Translations under genes and position numbers: made by a program
Shown: positions 34,480-45,864 of the stretch, piece after piece
Layout of the letters: each line of letters starts with the position of its first letter
Position numbering within the stretch: position 1 is the first letter of the stretch
The notes under the pieces: generated by a model
The model's input: the letters and a program-made list of their open reading frames with translations, nothing else
Told to the model about the DNA's origin: nothing
The model's database searches: none
Origin: Ailanthus altissimus
Taxonomy: Eukaryota > Streptophyta > Magnoliopsida > Sapindales > Simaroubaceae
Assembly (NCBI GenBank): GCA_946807835.1
Contig: OX327703.1
Location: 1,681,501 to 1,745,500, forward strand
Length of the DNA: 64,000 bases
Direction: 5' to 3'

Positions 34480-35600
34480 AGCAACTCTTTTCCAGAATAT
34501 CCACAGCAAAATTGTTTTCAAAGTTTGATCTCAAATAAGGATTTTGGCAACTTGGAATAGATCCAGAAGATCGCCATAAAACAGCATTCTGTACTCCGCA
34601 GCATCACTTTCAGTGGACAGTTCTTCATTTTGGACTAAAGACAGCCCCTTCACTATTCCAAAAAGCAATAATGCAGATATTCGAGCCAATCTCAAAAACA
34701 GCACTCATCTATATTGATGATATCTTGCTATTCTCGGATAATGTAGATAACCATCACCAGCTGCTTTTGCATTTTGGGACCCTCTTACAGAAATATGGCA
34801 TTATGATTTATCCAACAAAATGCCAGGTGGGCCATAGCCAGATTGACTTTCTTGGAATGACAATCAACAACGGACAATTCACACTTCAGCCCTATATTGC
34901 CAACCAGCTCACCAAGTTTCCAGAAGAAAACTTATCCAGCACACAACTCCAATAATTCTTAGGAATTGTCAACTACATGTCTGACTTTATTTAGAACCTG
35001 GCCCAGTTGACAAAACCGCTCTACCAAATGCTTAGAAAAAACCACCCTCCTTGGTCCCATGAGCAATCCACTTCAGTCAAAAAGTTGAAAGAAATAGCCA
35101 ACACTTTGCCACCACTCCAGATTCCCTCCTCAAGAAAAAGAATTCTGAAAACAGATGCAAGTGATCTGTACTGAAGTGCAATTCTCCTTGAAGAACTCGA
35201 TAAAAAAAGAAGGATATGTAGATACAAAAGTGGCAATTTCACTGACTCAGAAATCCATTATCACAGCACGTACAAAGAAATATTAGCTGTAAAACGTGGC
35301 ATTAAGAGATTCGAGTTTCACTTGATTGGTTATTATTTTCAAATTAAAATTGACATGTCAGCTTTTTCCAACATACTCAATTTTAAGCAGAAAAAGATTC
35401 CTCCAGCACAATTATTGAGATGGCAGAAATGGTTCTCCAACTACTCCTTTAACGTCATCCACATGAAAAGAAAAGATAACACTATCGCAAACTTTCTTTT
35501 ACGAAATCCTATAAAAAACCTGAGCCCCACAACCACTCCACCAACCACAAAGAAAAAACAGCTCATCATGAAGCAACAGTCAAATTAATTACAATTTGAA
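34480..35600 (+). pseudogene. Endogenous pararetrovirus fragment: RT and RNase H
   Basis: The plus-strand translation starts in RT (KLFSKFDLK, stop, GFWQL) and continues through RHKTAFCTPQHH, HFGLKTAPSLFQKA and the catalytic IYIDDILLFS (about 34708-34737). The thumb region FLGMTINNGQFTLQP follows, then RNase H with TDAS at 35153-35164, YHSTYKEILAVKRGI and DNTIANFLLRNP. The order and wording match plant Caulimoviridae. At least four stops and a changed position in RNase H (DLY*SA) break it. It starts and ends abruptly, so it is a fragment. It is related to, but different from, the larger viral insertion on the minus strand. Confidence 0.88.
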
Positions 35601-36518
35601 TAATCTTATGCATAAACTAATCAAAGGACGACTTCATGGTATTATTGACAATTCATGGCATTGCCTCAAATACTACGGTTCCATTCCACTGCATGGATCC
35701 TATTTACTTCGCACAGACAAAAAATAAATGATTAATTTTGTCTATTGATTTTCTATTAGTTTGCAATGACAGTTATTTTGAGCATAATGATGACACATTA
35801 ATATTAAGCCATCTCTGATAAAATCCATTTCTTGAGTGAAAAAATTTAATAAAATCTTTTCACGTGCAAAATTATTTTTTTTAAAACAATTATTGATTCT
35901 AGTTATGCTGAATATAGATACACATATATACATATATAAAGAGAGAATAGAAACATATATATATATATATATATAATAATTTTATAATTACCGCTTTTTT
36001 TAAATCAATTGTGTGAAGTATTAATATTAAATTTAACTCAAGTGACTAAGCTTTTAAATGAAGTGATTCTCTTTAAAAGATATGAATTTTTTTTTTTTAC
36101 AGAAATCATATATAAGCGTAATTGTTTTTTAAGAAAAAAAGTACATTAAACACTCTTTTACAATAATGAATTTAAAGATTTATTAACATGTCTTTCACCT
36201 ATAATTTCTGTCAATTAAACCACTAATAGTGTATCGCTTTTTAAAATTTTTTTTTTTTTTAAGGCAATAGTATATCACGTTTTTTATGTAGCAATTTGCA
36301 CATGCAATTCATTTTTATACTAAATATTTATGGCTAAGTAGAAAAAGATATAATTTAACTCGCCTAATATAAATTTCTAAGTTTGCTATTGCATAAATTT
36401 TTAAGAAAAATAAAAAACATTAAAAGGATACGCGAACTTACTGTTTTTAGATTGAATTAAAGGTAATTCGATTTTGCTGATATGATTATTTTTAATATGA
36501 ATATAATATGTTATGAAT
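35601..36518. other. AT-rich DNA, no gene recognised
   Basis: About 130 bp after the viral fragment may still be viral (35601-35730). A TA microsatellite lies at 35957-35974. Nothing else was recognised. Confidence 0.5.
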
Positions 36519-37250
36519 TTTTTTTTGAAGTAATACTGAATTCCGTTAAAGAAACCAGTAAACATTTAGAGTTAGAGGCTTTTGATAATAATCAACGAAA
36601 TTAACAGAACAAATTGATAAATTTGTACACTAACAACTACTCGACCTCAATCTCTTGCAAGCAAGGGAAATAACAATCTCCACATGGAGAACAACTTTTC
36701 AATGAAATGAAAGGAGAGAAACAAAACAACCTTAAAAAAAAATAACCCTCACGCAAGAGGAGGAAGTTAAAACTACAAATACATCCATATTAACCAAAAC
36801 GCAAATTTGAAAAAAAATCAACAAAGATTAGACAATCAACGCCAAATATATCTCAACAAGCATAAATGGCCAACGAGGTTTGGTGCCACCTGATGAAATC
36901 TTCAAATCTAAAAAGACAGTGGTTGCTGACTTTGTGGTAAAGAAGATCGGCGATTTGGTCTAAGAACTTGTCAAATAGGGATTGCGAGTGAAAAGATCCC
37001 AATCTGAACCGAAGGATCATGGTGACCAGCAATTAAGACTCGACGGCACCGAGGAACTTTTGAATCAAACACCATTGCCGGTTGACCAATAAAATAAGCT
37101 GACTAAACAAAAAAAAAAACTAATGGAAAATGAGAAGAAAATATGCAGAAGGATAAGGGGTTTTACCCATCGGAGAGAGGGCTTAGCTCTTTCTTTGGGT
37201 TTACCTACAAAAGCCGGGGGGTGAGAAGTTTTGAAAGTATGGATTTTGAA
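36519..37250 (-). mobile_element. Possible 3' end of a LINE or SINE-like retroposon
   Basis: A T-run at 36519-36526 would be a poly(A) tail on the minus strand. Upstream of it (higher coordinates) lies about 700 bp of GC-balanced DNA unlike its AT-rich surroundings. No RT or RNase H motif is clear, so this rests on composition and the tail alone. Confidence 0.3.
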
Positions 37251-37540
37251 GAATATTATTTACGCACGCAAAGAGTAAAAGAAAGAGGATGCCTTACAGA
37301 GTTGATGCCGAGTTTTTAACATGCTACGATTTTGTTAAACAAGTATGTGCTTACGTGATGCATCTTTAAGATCAAGTCTTATGTCTAGGACTTTTTGGAT
37401 TGAAGTGCTAGAATGTTTGAACTTTAGGAATCAGTGTAAGTGTAATAAATAGTTGTGGACTTGAATATAAAATAATTCAAAACTAGGATCTGTTGCTCCA
37501 ATAAATTATATTTTGACTTAGTAGTGGATATCATTGGAGA
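37251..37540. other. Spacer, no gene seen
   Basis: Host-like DNA to the left of the viral insertion; nothing was recognised. Confidence 0.4.
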
Positions 37541-37598
37541 AAAAATATCGGTTAACTCTCGATGGCATCAGCCCTCATAAATGAGTTGATCGTATTTT
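37541..37598 (+). other. Inverted scrap of viral coat-protein region at the insertion edge
   Basis: This 58-bp segment matches the reverse complement of 39614-39672: both encode a run starting KKY and containing LTLD and SPHK. Here it lies in plus orientation, directly abutting the minus-strand RT at about 37598. Confidence 0.8.
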
Positions 37599-38333
37599 TG
37601 AGAAGAGCAAAATATTATCTATGTAGATGAGGGCTTGATCCTGGATTAGTTCAAAGATTTTCATAATTATTTTTTGAAAAAAAAATAGAGTAGTCTTTAA
37701 TTCGAAAGGTAGGACAGTCCATTGGTAATGGTGGTGAGGTGTGCGGAATCCTGTTTTGTGTCGGTCATCAAGGTGGACTCTTAATTGCCAAAATTCCGTC
37801 TTCAAGTCAAATTTTGAAAATACCTTTGCCTGTGTAATCCTTGAAAATAGCGCCTGCTTGTTGGGTAAAGAGAACTTATCATCCTGCAAAAAAGAGTTTA
37901 GAGGTTAATAATTAATGATCAATTTTAATTTTTTCCTAATTTGCTCGTTGCGTTTATTGACGTAGAAGGCTTAACAGGCCCACTGTGAGGAAGTGGGTTC
38001 AATAAGTCCATCTTGTAACAGTTGGGTGAGTTCTGCATTGGCTATTTCAACATAGTCCGGTGGCATGCCAAGGTGGCTAGCTTTGGTTGGGTTGATGTTT
38101 TCATTCATGTGAAAAGATAGTCGAACAAAATATTCTTGATTTTTCCACAGCGGGTAGGGACATTTGAGAAGGAATTCAGAGTGGCTGTTTGAAGTAGAGT
38201 GGGTTTTGATTTGTTCAAAGACAGCATTGAGAGGGGTGATGGAAAAATAGTTTAGAATGGTTGACCAGGGTAAAAAATGAGCTTTAAATTTTAATCCATT
38301 AGGCTTGGTAAAAACTTTCTTTTCTAAGAGTTT
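37599..38333 (-). pseudogene. Viral reverse transcriptase, N-terminal half
   Basis: Motifs in order on the minus strand: HLGMPPDYVEIANAEL, LLQDGLIEPTSSQWAC, an LII(N)Y piece, then the open frame 37575-37889 with FSKFDLKTEFWQLRVH, RHKTGFRTPHHHYQW and VLPFELKTTLFFFQK. The catalytic box reads YIDNILLFS, so the second Asp of YIDD is lost. Its C-terminal half lies 19 kb away at 57265, an effect of circular permutation, not of the gypsy insertion. Confidence 0.85.
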
Positions 38334-39053
38334 TTAGATCAAATAAAAGCCTATGATCAGGTCTTTTCCTAGGAGGTCTAAGCCTAATAGTTTATAGTAG
38401 ATTTTGAGATTTGGGAAGAATTGTAGATAAATTATCTTACTGATTATGGATACAGTAAATAATCCATTATTGGCTGCTCGGAAGGTTTGATGATAGGGTT
38501 TCCAGTAGGACTTGGGGAGGATAATTGGGTTGAGGATTAACGCTGTAGTGTCAGTGTCAAGTAGTTCGATTACTTTGATTGACTTGCAGTATTTGGATGG
38601 GTATAGTTGGAGTTCTAGCATCGGGACAGATATTGTGTGTAGTGGCTTGGATGGTATAGGCGACCGGGATGGTTTTGTTTGGATTTTTAGTGACTCTGAG
38701 ATAGAGCTTGAAGTGGATTCTGATTCGAACTCTAAGTAAACAAGGATAGTGTCATTGTCCTCATAGCTTTGTTCAGACAAAAGTGATTCAAGGTCTGAGT
38801 TAATGGGCTCGTCTTTTGCAATAACGCTGATGGTCGACAGCATCTTTTTTCTTTTCTTTTTTTCAGGACACTGTTTTACAAAATGTCCCTTTTGCCCACA
38901 AATAAAACACATGTTCCCTTTTTTCGAAAAGCTGATTTTCTTCGAAAGAATCTCTTCTTGGATCTGGGTGGCTAGGAGAATGGTTGTCAAATTTTGAACT
39001 TCTGGTGATGGTACTTTTTCTGAGTCCTGCAAGAGCACTCTTTTCCTGGACAT
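38334..39053 (-). pseudogene. Viral zinc knuckle and aspartic protease, 239 aa open piece
   Basis: Residues near 49-62 form a CX2CX4HX4C knuckle (CFICGQKGHFVKQC), the nucleic-acid-binding C-terminus of the coat protein. After an acidic linker rich in Glu, Ser and Asp, the protease region has IELLDTDTTALIL, where DTD replaces the catalytic DTG, and ends with LLGLDLLGKDLIIGF. The frame is open but starts at an internal Met, because the polyprotein upstream is in another frame. Confidence 0.8.
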
Positions 39054-40181
39054 TTAATCTGCAAATCACGCCGTTCACAAGCCTTTTGAATTCTTTTGCC
39101 AATGAGATCAAAATCTTTAAAGAATTTATGACGTGTACATAACTTATCTAGTGCTGATAAGACTGCCTATTGGATTACCCCTATGAAGGAATTATGTAGA
39201 TTTTTGTTCTTTGAATCAAGGATTCTTAAAGCCTCTTGTCCTAATGGTTCTGGGACTAAATTATAATAAGCTTGTTTTAAATTAGGGTCATCAATTTCAG
39301 AATGTAGTATCTCGCTGTAGCCTTTTTGAAATGTAATTTAAGATCTTTTCGTTTATACGAATAACACTTCATCTTAAAGAATTCTTCGCGAGCTTTCTCT
39401 GTTATTTGGCCTTCTTCTCTGACAAATTCATTAAATAAAATGTCAATGAATTATTCGATTGAATCATTTTGTTGTAGCATGCGCTATCTATATTCTCCCA
39501 GATGGAGGTACTAATATTTTAGTATTCCTTAAAATCGGGCAATGGCCTTTTGGATAATTTCATGGATAGTAATTACAGCTTTTTGTTATTCAGCTAAACA
39601 CTATACTTGGAACTCGAAAATACGATCAGCCCATTTATGAGGGCTGACGTTATCGAGAGTTAGCCAGTATTTTTTCTTTGTGTTGTCTGGTCGCGATGAT
39701 TAAACTCGTCTCCGCAGAGGAGTCTCTGCCTCCTCCATAGAGGAATCTGGTTCATGAACATCTGTTTGTGGTCTTGATGCCTGTGGGTTTGGGGGTGTAA
39801 TGTTCATGTATTGGGGTGGAATTAGGGAGGCCGTTGACCATGACGTTGATCAAGAGATGGATTCAAGTTCTGAGGCTGTTTGTGGTGTTGGCGCTTGGTG
39901 AGGGTGAATAGCTGATTCATAGTGGTCGAAGAAAAAATAGATGTCATAGGGTTCGGGTTCTGGTAGAATTCTGGTGGTGGGGTTGGTAATCTTTTAAAGA
40001 TAGGTTTTGTGATAGTGTCCGGGACTGAAGTTGTGAATGTAGTGGATGGATCGAAGGCAGGCTTTTTCTTTTTGTCCTTCTTTTTTGGAATTAGTGTAAA
40101 ACTGTCACCAAAGATGGAAGGAGGTTTGAAAAATGGTAGGGGTTGTGATGCCTTGGGCAAGGTATCTACCGGTCGCCACAA
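39054..40181 (-). pseudogene. Viral coat-protein region
   Basis: The piece 39822-40181 (119 aa) is a basic and Pro-rich linker with LIPKKKDKKKKPAFDP. Below it, translation in changing frames shows KYWLTLDNVSPHKWADRI, an EQFIDILFNEFV-like stretch (one stop), EKAREEFFKMKCYSYKRKDL and the Cys-rich end before the zinc knuckle. This matches the capsid core of caulimovirids, which forms the particle shell. Multiple stops and frameshifts are present. Confidence 0.75.
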
Positions 40182-40529
40182 CTGAAAAATGTCTTATTCA
40201 AGGCTTTATAGTTGGGTTTTTAAATGATTGATTTTCTTTTCCTGCCCGTGTTGAATCAGATTTAGCACATGTTCATGTAGCACTTTAATGTTAAGTTTGA
40301 GCTTATCTATCAACATCTGATGGGTTATGAAGCCATTGTCAATTTTGGCTTCTATTCTTGTCTGAGATTCTACAATCATTTTAAAAGCATTATTTTAGGT
40401 CATAGCATTCTGTGACTGCCAGTTGAGCACTGCATCTGTAGGACTTGTCTATTCAAAGTTACCGTCTGCCCGTCTAGTGTTTGGCTATTTTACCTTCTAT
40501 TGCTAGACAATATTTTCTTCAAGGTTGTG

Positions 40530-41776
40530 TTAGGGGGTTAATAGAGGAAAGTCTATAGGCGAGAACATATAGATTTGTGGAATAGGGTTTAAGAGTTTTG
40601 GAAATTGGTGTTTCGGTTTGCATGTCGATAGTGGTTGTATGTTGTTTTTATGTGGTTTACAGGTTGTAAGAGGATTGTGTTGTGGGATATAATAGATGAC
40701 ATAATAGTCAAATTTTTCAGACAGTTGTCCTGGGAGTCTGACATTTGGATTACCATTATGATATCTTTTCTCAAGGGTACACTGAGAGCGTTGCTTTTCT
40801 TTTAACAAAATTTTCATCGTCCATTCTGTCATCTTGACATGACTGACAGTTGCAAAAGGGATCTTAGTGGCAGTGTCCATCTTCTGTCTTAAATTAGTAA
40901 ATTGGTCTCCCTTGTCCTGTAAAAAAGACAATATGAACTGTTTCTTATGGGTAGTTGGCTGGGTTAAATGTGAACTGGGTTGGAAAAGGTGGGGTTGAAG
41001 GTCCTGATTTTTCAAAACAAATCTCAGTTTGTCTGTCCCTTCTTTAGAAGAAACTGTGCCTTGTGAATTGTAGTGGTTTGGGTGGTTGGGACTGTTTGTG
41101 ATTTTGTTCATACTTGGTTATCCATGTGTCTGGAAGGAGTTTTACTAGTTCTTTATTGGAGAGTTGTCTTGGCACATAGGTGCATATTGGCACCTTGTTG
41201 GATTCTATAGAGAGCAGGATGACATCTTGACTGATATGGGGTGTCATAAAGTCGAGGGCATGATTTTGGACTCGATAGACCATTTGGTAGTGAAGTGTGG
41301 CTGAATATGTGTTTTCTTCCAGTACTGCCCCCGTAATGTGGATCTGTGCCTTTAGGGTTGAAAATAGGCTGGAATTTGTAAGGGGCATACAAAAGTTGGG
41401 GTATAGAGTAACTAACATTATACTTACATTTAATGTTGTTTGCATCGTGCCGATGCAAGTGTCTTTGTACCTGGAGAAACGTCCATCAAGCAAAGCGATG
41501 CGGGCAACAGTTTTAAGCCCTTTTTGGCCATGGAGGGTCAAGGAAAATCTAACAACACCAAAGTGCATATGAGTGTAGCCTTGTTTTAACCAGTAAGGTA
41601 GAAGGTCCGCTGGAAACCTGAAGGTCACTACTTGTTCTTCAGTTGAAGTAGGGAGAAGGTGTTGGTTAAATTTAGTTGCTTGTACATATTCTTTGATTTT
41701 GATTCAGTTTGATGTTATCAATTATTTGAGAGAAGTAGAAAAAGATTTTTGTGGCCTGAGAAAGGCATGGTAAGGG
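40530..41776 (-). pseudogene. Viral movement protein region (30K type)
   Basis: The open piece 41044-41628 has the 30K-superfamily pattern of caulimovirid movement proteins: HFGVVRFSLTLHGQKGL, ARIALLDGRFSRYKD, TLYPNFCMPLTN, LHYQMVYRVQNHALD, and VPRQLSNKELVKLLPDTWI. A frame change near 41044-41111 joins it to 40530-41111. Movement proteins widen plasmodesmata for cell-to-cell spread. The part 41629-41776 continues toward the ORF1 start, which the gypsy element has carried off to 54204. Confidence 0.85.
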
Positions 41777-41781
41777 TTGAT
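41777..41781. repeat. Target-site duplication of the gypsy element, left copy
   Basis: TTGAT directly before the 5' LTR; identical to 54204-54208. Confidence 0.9.
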
Positions 41782-41870
41782 TATAAGACCCATGTCATAA
41801 GGGGAGAGAGAGTTAATGGCAACAAAAAAAAAAGAAATAAATAAAATATACTTTATAACAAGCGGTGGTC

Positions 41871-41959
<89 letters not shown>

Positions 41960-43385
41960 GTTTTGTTTGTTTTGTTAAAGAGAAGCAAATAGAAACAGGA
42001 GGAGAAGAAGCAAAAGTTGAAAGAGAAAAGAGAGAAAAGGAAGAAAAGAAATAGAAAGGAAAGAGAAAAAGAAAAGAAAGAAAACAAAAAAAAGGGAGAA
42101 AGGAAGGAAAAAAAAAAGAAACCGAGAAGAAAGAAGAAAAGAAAGAGAAAGAGAAAGAAAAAAAAAAAGCAACCGAGAGAAATAGAAATAAAAAAATAGA
42201 AAATTTTAGAAAATTAGTTTGGGTAGCTAGATTTATACCCAGTGATTTAGTGGGCAATAATTTTACGATATTAGAATATTTAAATTTTAATATTTATAAT
42301 ACATATCGGTACTAATGATGTATTTTTACACCTTATAATATAGGAGGTGTGCTGATAACTGGTAGATCTCAGAATCCAGACCCAGCTCAGGATTAGCGTA
42401 CTTTTGTGAGTGGATAACTATATATATATTTTTATATGTTTTTAATACAGCCGTTTATGATTAAATTACGCGTTATCAGATTTAATCATGATTTATTTTA
42501 AACAGATAAATATTTATGTTATTTAGTATATTCAGAAATATTTTAAAATTTATTATAGTATAATTTATAATTACGTTCAGTACAGAAATATTTATTTTAG
42601 AATAATTGTGCTTTCATGATATTATATAGTAGTAGTTTTTGAACCACCACATGCGTACCCTTTCCTTTAGTGTAGTTGCTCTACGCATGTGTTAGACCAA
42701 TTTAGTTTACTCTGCCCGAGTGATGTAATATTCTGCCGGGTTAGACCAGCTCAGATCCCCCGCTCTACCTGTGCGTGAGTTTTTTCTCCAGGTTAGACCA
42801 GTTTTTCCCCGAGTATAAGTTTGGTGTGATTTTCAGTATATATGTAGTATATGTTTATAGAGCTATATTACACATATTTAGCTTGATAGTAGAATATATG
42901 ATAGTTTATACTTCTAAATTTTCAGATCCCCAGTATTATGTCATGATTTTAGTTTTAATACAGATTTTATGACAGCTTATATTTTCAGTACAAGTTTATT
43001 GACTACTCAGTATGCAGTTTCATGATTATTTTATCATACAGATTTATACATGTACAATACATATAAAGTATATAATATTTTCAGATTATGTCCACTCACT
43101 GAGCCACAAGCTCACCATTTTTCTTATTTTTCTCAAGTGGTCATAGAAATTCGTGCAGTATAATACAATCATCACATTTTGAGGTTAGCCCACGATACGC
43201 ATAGTTGCATAAATGTCTCAGTCTGTATATTTATATATCTTTTTGTATATTATAGTATACGTGTACACCTTTTATTGAGGCAAGTAGCCTCATTGTATTA
43301 TATGTATGAGTAAAGAGTATGTTAGTCCCATGTCATAGTAGGATCCACCTTGATTCTCGAGGAAGGCTCGGGTCGGGTTCTGTCA
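41782..43385 (+). repeat. 5' LTR of the gypsy element (1604 bp)
   Basis: It begins TATAAGACCCATGTC (TG changed to TA) and ends TTCTGTCA. It contains a TA then GA microsatellite (41872-41957) followed by a nearly all-purine tract to about 42215. The CACTCACTGAGCC motif at 43088 recurs in chromovirus LTRs. Confidence 0.92.
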
Positions 43386-43388
43386 GTT

Positions 43389-43400
43389 TGGTATCAGAGC
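43389..43400 (+). other. Primer-binding site, tRNA-Met
   Basis: TGGTATCAGAGC, 3 bp after the LTR end. Confidence 0.93.
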
Positions 43401-43486
43401 ATGATTTTAGATTCTGTAGACTAGTATATGATACATGCATGTTAGAGATGTTATTAATGAATTATTACATTTTATAAATTTTCATC

Positions 43487-44683
43487 ATGCGTCCACGTGG
43501 CCAACCTTGCACGAAACTTGTGGCTGAACTGGGAGCTCCCGTAGTATCAGATAGAAGGGAGGAACTTATTAGAGAGGAAGTAGTTGAATGAGTTCCCTCT
43601 GTACCTATACCTTAAACTTAGCCTGATTCTATTGTAGAGGAGATACACTCTCAGTTAGTGCCACAACCTGTGATACAGCCTACACAGAGACAACCTGATA
43701 GACCTGCCTTAGAGCAATCCATTGATAGACTGGCTTAATTAGTTACAGTTGCAGTAAAGAGACAAACACAGGGACAACCTAGGAGAGAGAATATAATAGA
43801 GCGTGTTCGTGGTTTAGGGCAGAGAATTTTTCAGGCACTACAGAGCCAGCTGATGCAGAGTCATGGTTGACTAGATAGTAGAACGAATATTTGATGTTTT
43901 GAGATGTACTGATGATGAGAGAGTTTTCTTTGCTACATTTTTACTTGAGGGTGGGGCATACCACTGGTAAAGATCAGTATCACATAAATATGGAGGGGTG
44001 ATTAGTTGAGCTGATTTTTGTAAAGAATTTAATGTTAAATTCTTTCCTATGGTTTACCAAGATATCGAGGCTAGTAAGTTTTTTGAGCTAGAACAAGGAT
44101 TGATAACAGTGAAGGAGTACAAGAACTGTTTTATAGAGTTATTGAGGTTCGCTTCTTATGCAATACAGAATGAGAGGGATAAATGTAAGAGATTTATACA
44201 GGGCCTTAGAGGCAATATAAGGACAACAATTATAGCTATGGGGCACAGTGATTTCAGTGAATTAGTAGGAGTTGCAATGAGAGTTGAGAGAAGTCTAATA
44301 GAGGCACGCAGAGCCAGTCATTCAAGCAGAGACCAGGCCATAGTTGGTCAGTTGGTGGACCAAGTAGTAGTAGAGCACTTGGATGAGAGACATCCCATAC
44401 AGGGTATTCTGGTAGACAACGGTATGGTCAAAGCCCTATGCTATTAGGAGGACTGAGATAGAGTTCTAGTCAGAGTTTTGTGCCTCCATCTGTTGGAAGC
44501 AACATAAAGAGTCAGAGGCCTCGATGTGGTAGCCAGATAAGTAGTAGTGCTAGCATGAAAAGGTACCCTCAGTGCTCCATTTGTGGCAAGAGTTATGAGG
44601 GACAGTGTATGAGAGGTTTTAGAGGTTGCTACCATTGTGGACAATCTGGACATTTGAGGAGAGATTACCCTAATCTTCTTTAG
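43487..44683 (+). pseudogene. gag: Gag of the gypsy element
   Basis: The ATG at 43487 begins MRPRGQPCTK. The Gag core lies in the open piece 44049-44447 (FFELEQGLITVKEYKNCF, RDKCKRFIQGLRGNIRT, FSELVGVAMRVERSL). A zinc knuckle near 44627-44675 reads CYHCGQSGHLRRDY, with the last Cys changed to Tyr, preceded by a second Cys pair (CSICGKSYEGQC). Stops early in the frame (E*VP, P*T*PDS, LA*LV) and frameshifts break it. Confidence 0.85.
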
Positions 44684-44919
44684 AGTAACAGTTTAGTACA
44701 GAGAATAGCTTCTCAGGGTTTTCAAGGTGGTAGTGGCAATATTCAAAGACTTGGAGGATCTCAGACAAGAGAGCCTATCTCTAGTACTAGTGTACAACCT
44801 AGGCCTTTAGGAGCTAGTAGAGATCCATAGAAGGGTCAACTAGGTCGACCTCATAGCTAGGCATGTGTATTTGCTTTGACTCAGTAAGAGGCACAAGCTA
44901 CCCCTGATGTTGTTACAGG

Positions 44920-45702
44920 TATGCTGATTATTTTTGGCCGAGAGGCCTATATTTTAATTGATTAGGGCTCTATGCATTCTTTTATTTCCCGTATCTTTGC
45001 TGTGCATGTGGATAGAATGTTAAAACCCCTAGATTGTAGTTTGGTGGTCGTCACACCGGTTGGAGAATCATTATTGGCTGAAAATATATTTCGGGGTTGT
45101 ATTATCAAAGTGGGTAGTAGTGGGATGGTAGCAGATTTAATTCCTCTTACTATAAATGATTTTGATGCAATACTTGGGATGCACTAGTTAGCTAATCACC
45201 ATGCAATTGTAGACTATTTTTGAAAGAAGGTTTTATTTAAAAGACATGGGGTGTCTGATATTATTTTTTGTAAAGAGCAACGAGTTCTTCTATTATGTGT
45301 TATATCTGCTATGACAGCTAAACGGTTGCTCAGAAAATAATGTCCAGCCTATTCGGCACATATTATTGATACTAGAGTCAATAGGGCTAAATTAGAAGAT
45401 TTTTCGATGGTCAGAGATTTCCCAGATGTATTTTCTGAAGATCTTCCAGGCTTACCACCAGATAGAGAGATTGATTTTGGTATTGATTTAGTTTCAGACA
45501 CAACTCCTATCTCCAAAGCACTATATAGAATGGCCTCCTCAAAATTAAAAGAATTGAAGACTCAATTACAAGAATTGGTAGATAAGGGTTTTATCAGACA
45601 TAGTGAATCACCATGGGGAGCACCAGTATTGTTTGTTAAAAAGAAGGATGAAACTTTGAGGCTATGCATTGATTATCGGGAGTTAAATAAAGTCATTATA
45701 CA
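44920..45702 (+). pseudogene. pol: Protease and first part of RT, up to the copia insertion
   Basis: The protease active site reads ILID*GSMHSFIS (stop in the D-x-G), followed by IPLTINDFDAILGM. The linker [20 protein letters not shown] and the first RT motifs [38 protein letters not shown] and VII follow, then the copia element interrupts at 45703. RT continues at 50692. Confidence 0.9.
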
Positions 45703-45853
45703 TGTAAAAAGGATTCAGAGAAGAAGAAAACTTGTATATATATTGAAGGAAACATATGAATATATAGGCAAGCTTTCACTTTTGTCAAGGTAGAAAGCTT
45801 GCCTTTACAACTCACATACATTCATTTCCAACTCACACACATTCATTTCCACA
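45703..45853 (-). repeat. 3' LTR of the copia element (151 bp)
   Basis: It starts TGTAAAAAGG and ends TTTCCACA on the plus strand. It is 21 bp longer than its partner because CTCACACACATTCATTTCCA is duplicated. It contains the hairpin 45766-45804. Confidence 0.92.
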
Positions 45854-45864
45854 CTCCCCCTCAA
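45854..45864 (-). other. Polypurine tract of the copia element
   Basis: The minus strand reads TTGAGGGGGAG, directly before the 3' LTR. It overlaps the stop codon of the RNase H frame. Confidence 0.9.

Noticed and set aside
41853..42257. 134-aa frame rich in Ser, Phe and Leu, and its relative at 52769-53044
   Set aside because: They read the antisense of the GA/GAAA tract in the gypsy LTRs; the composition, not coding, explains them.
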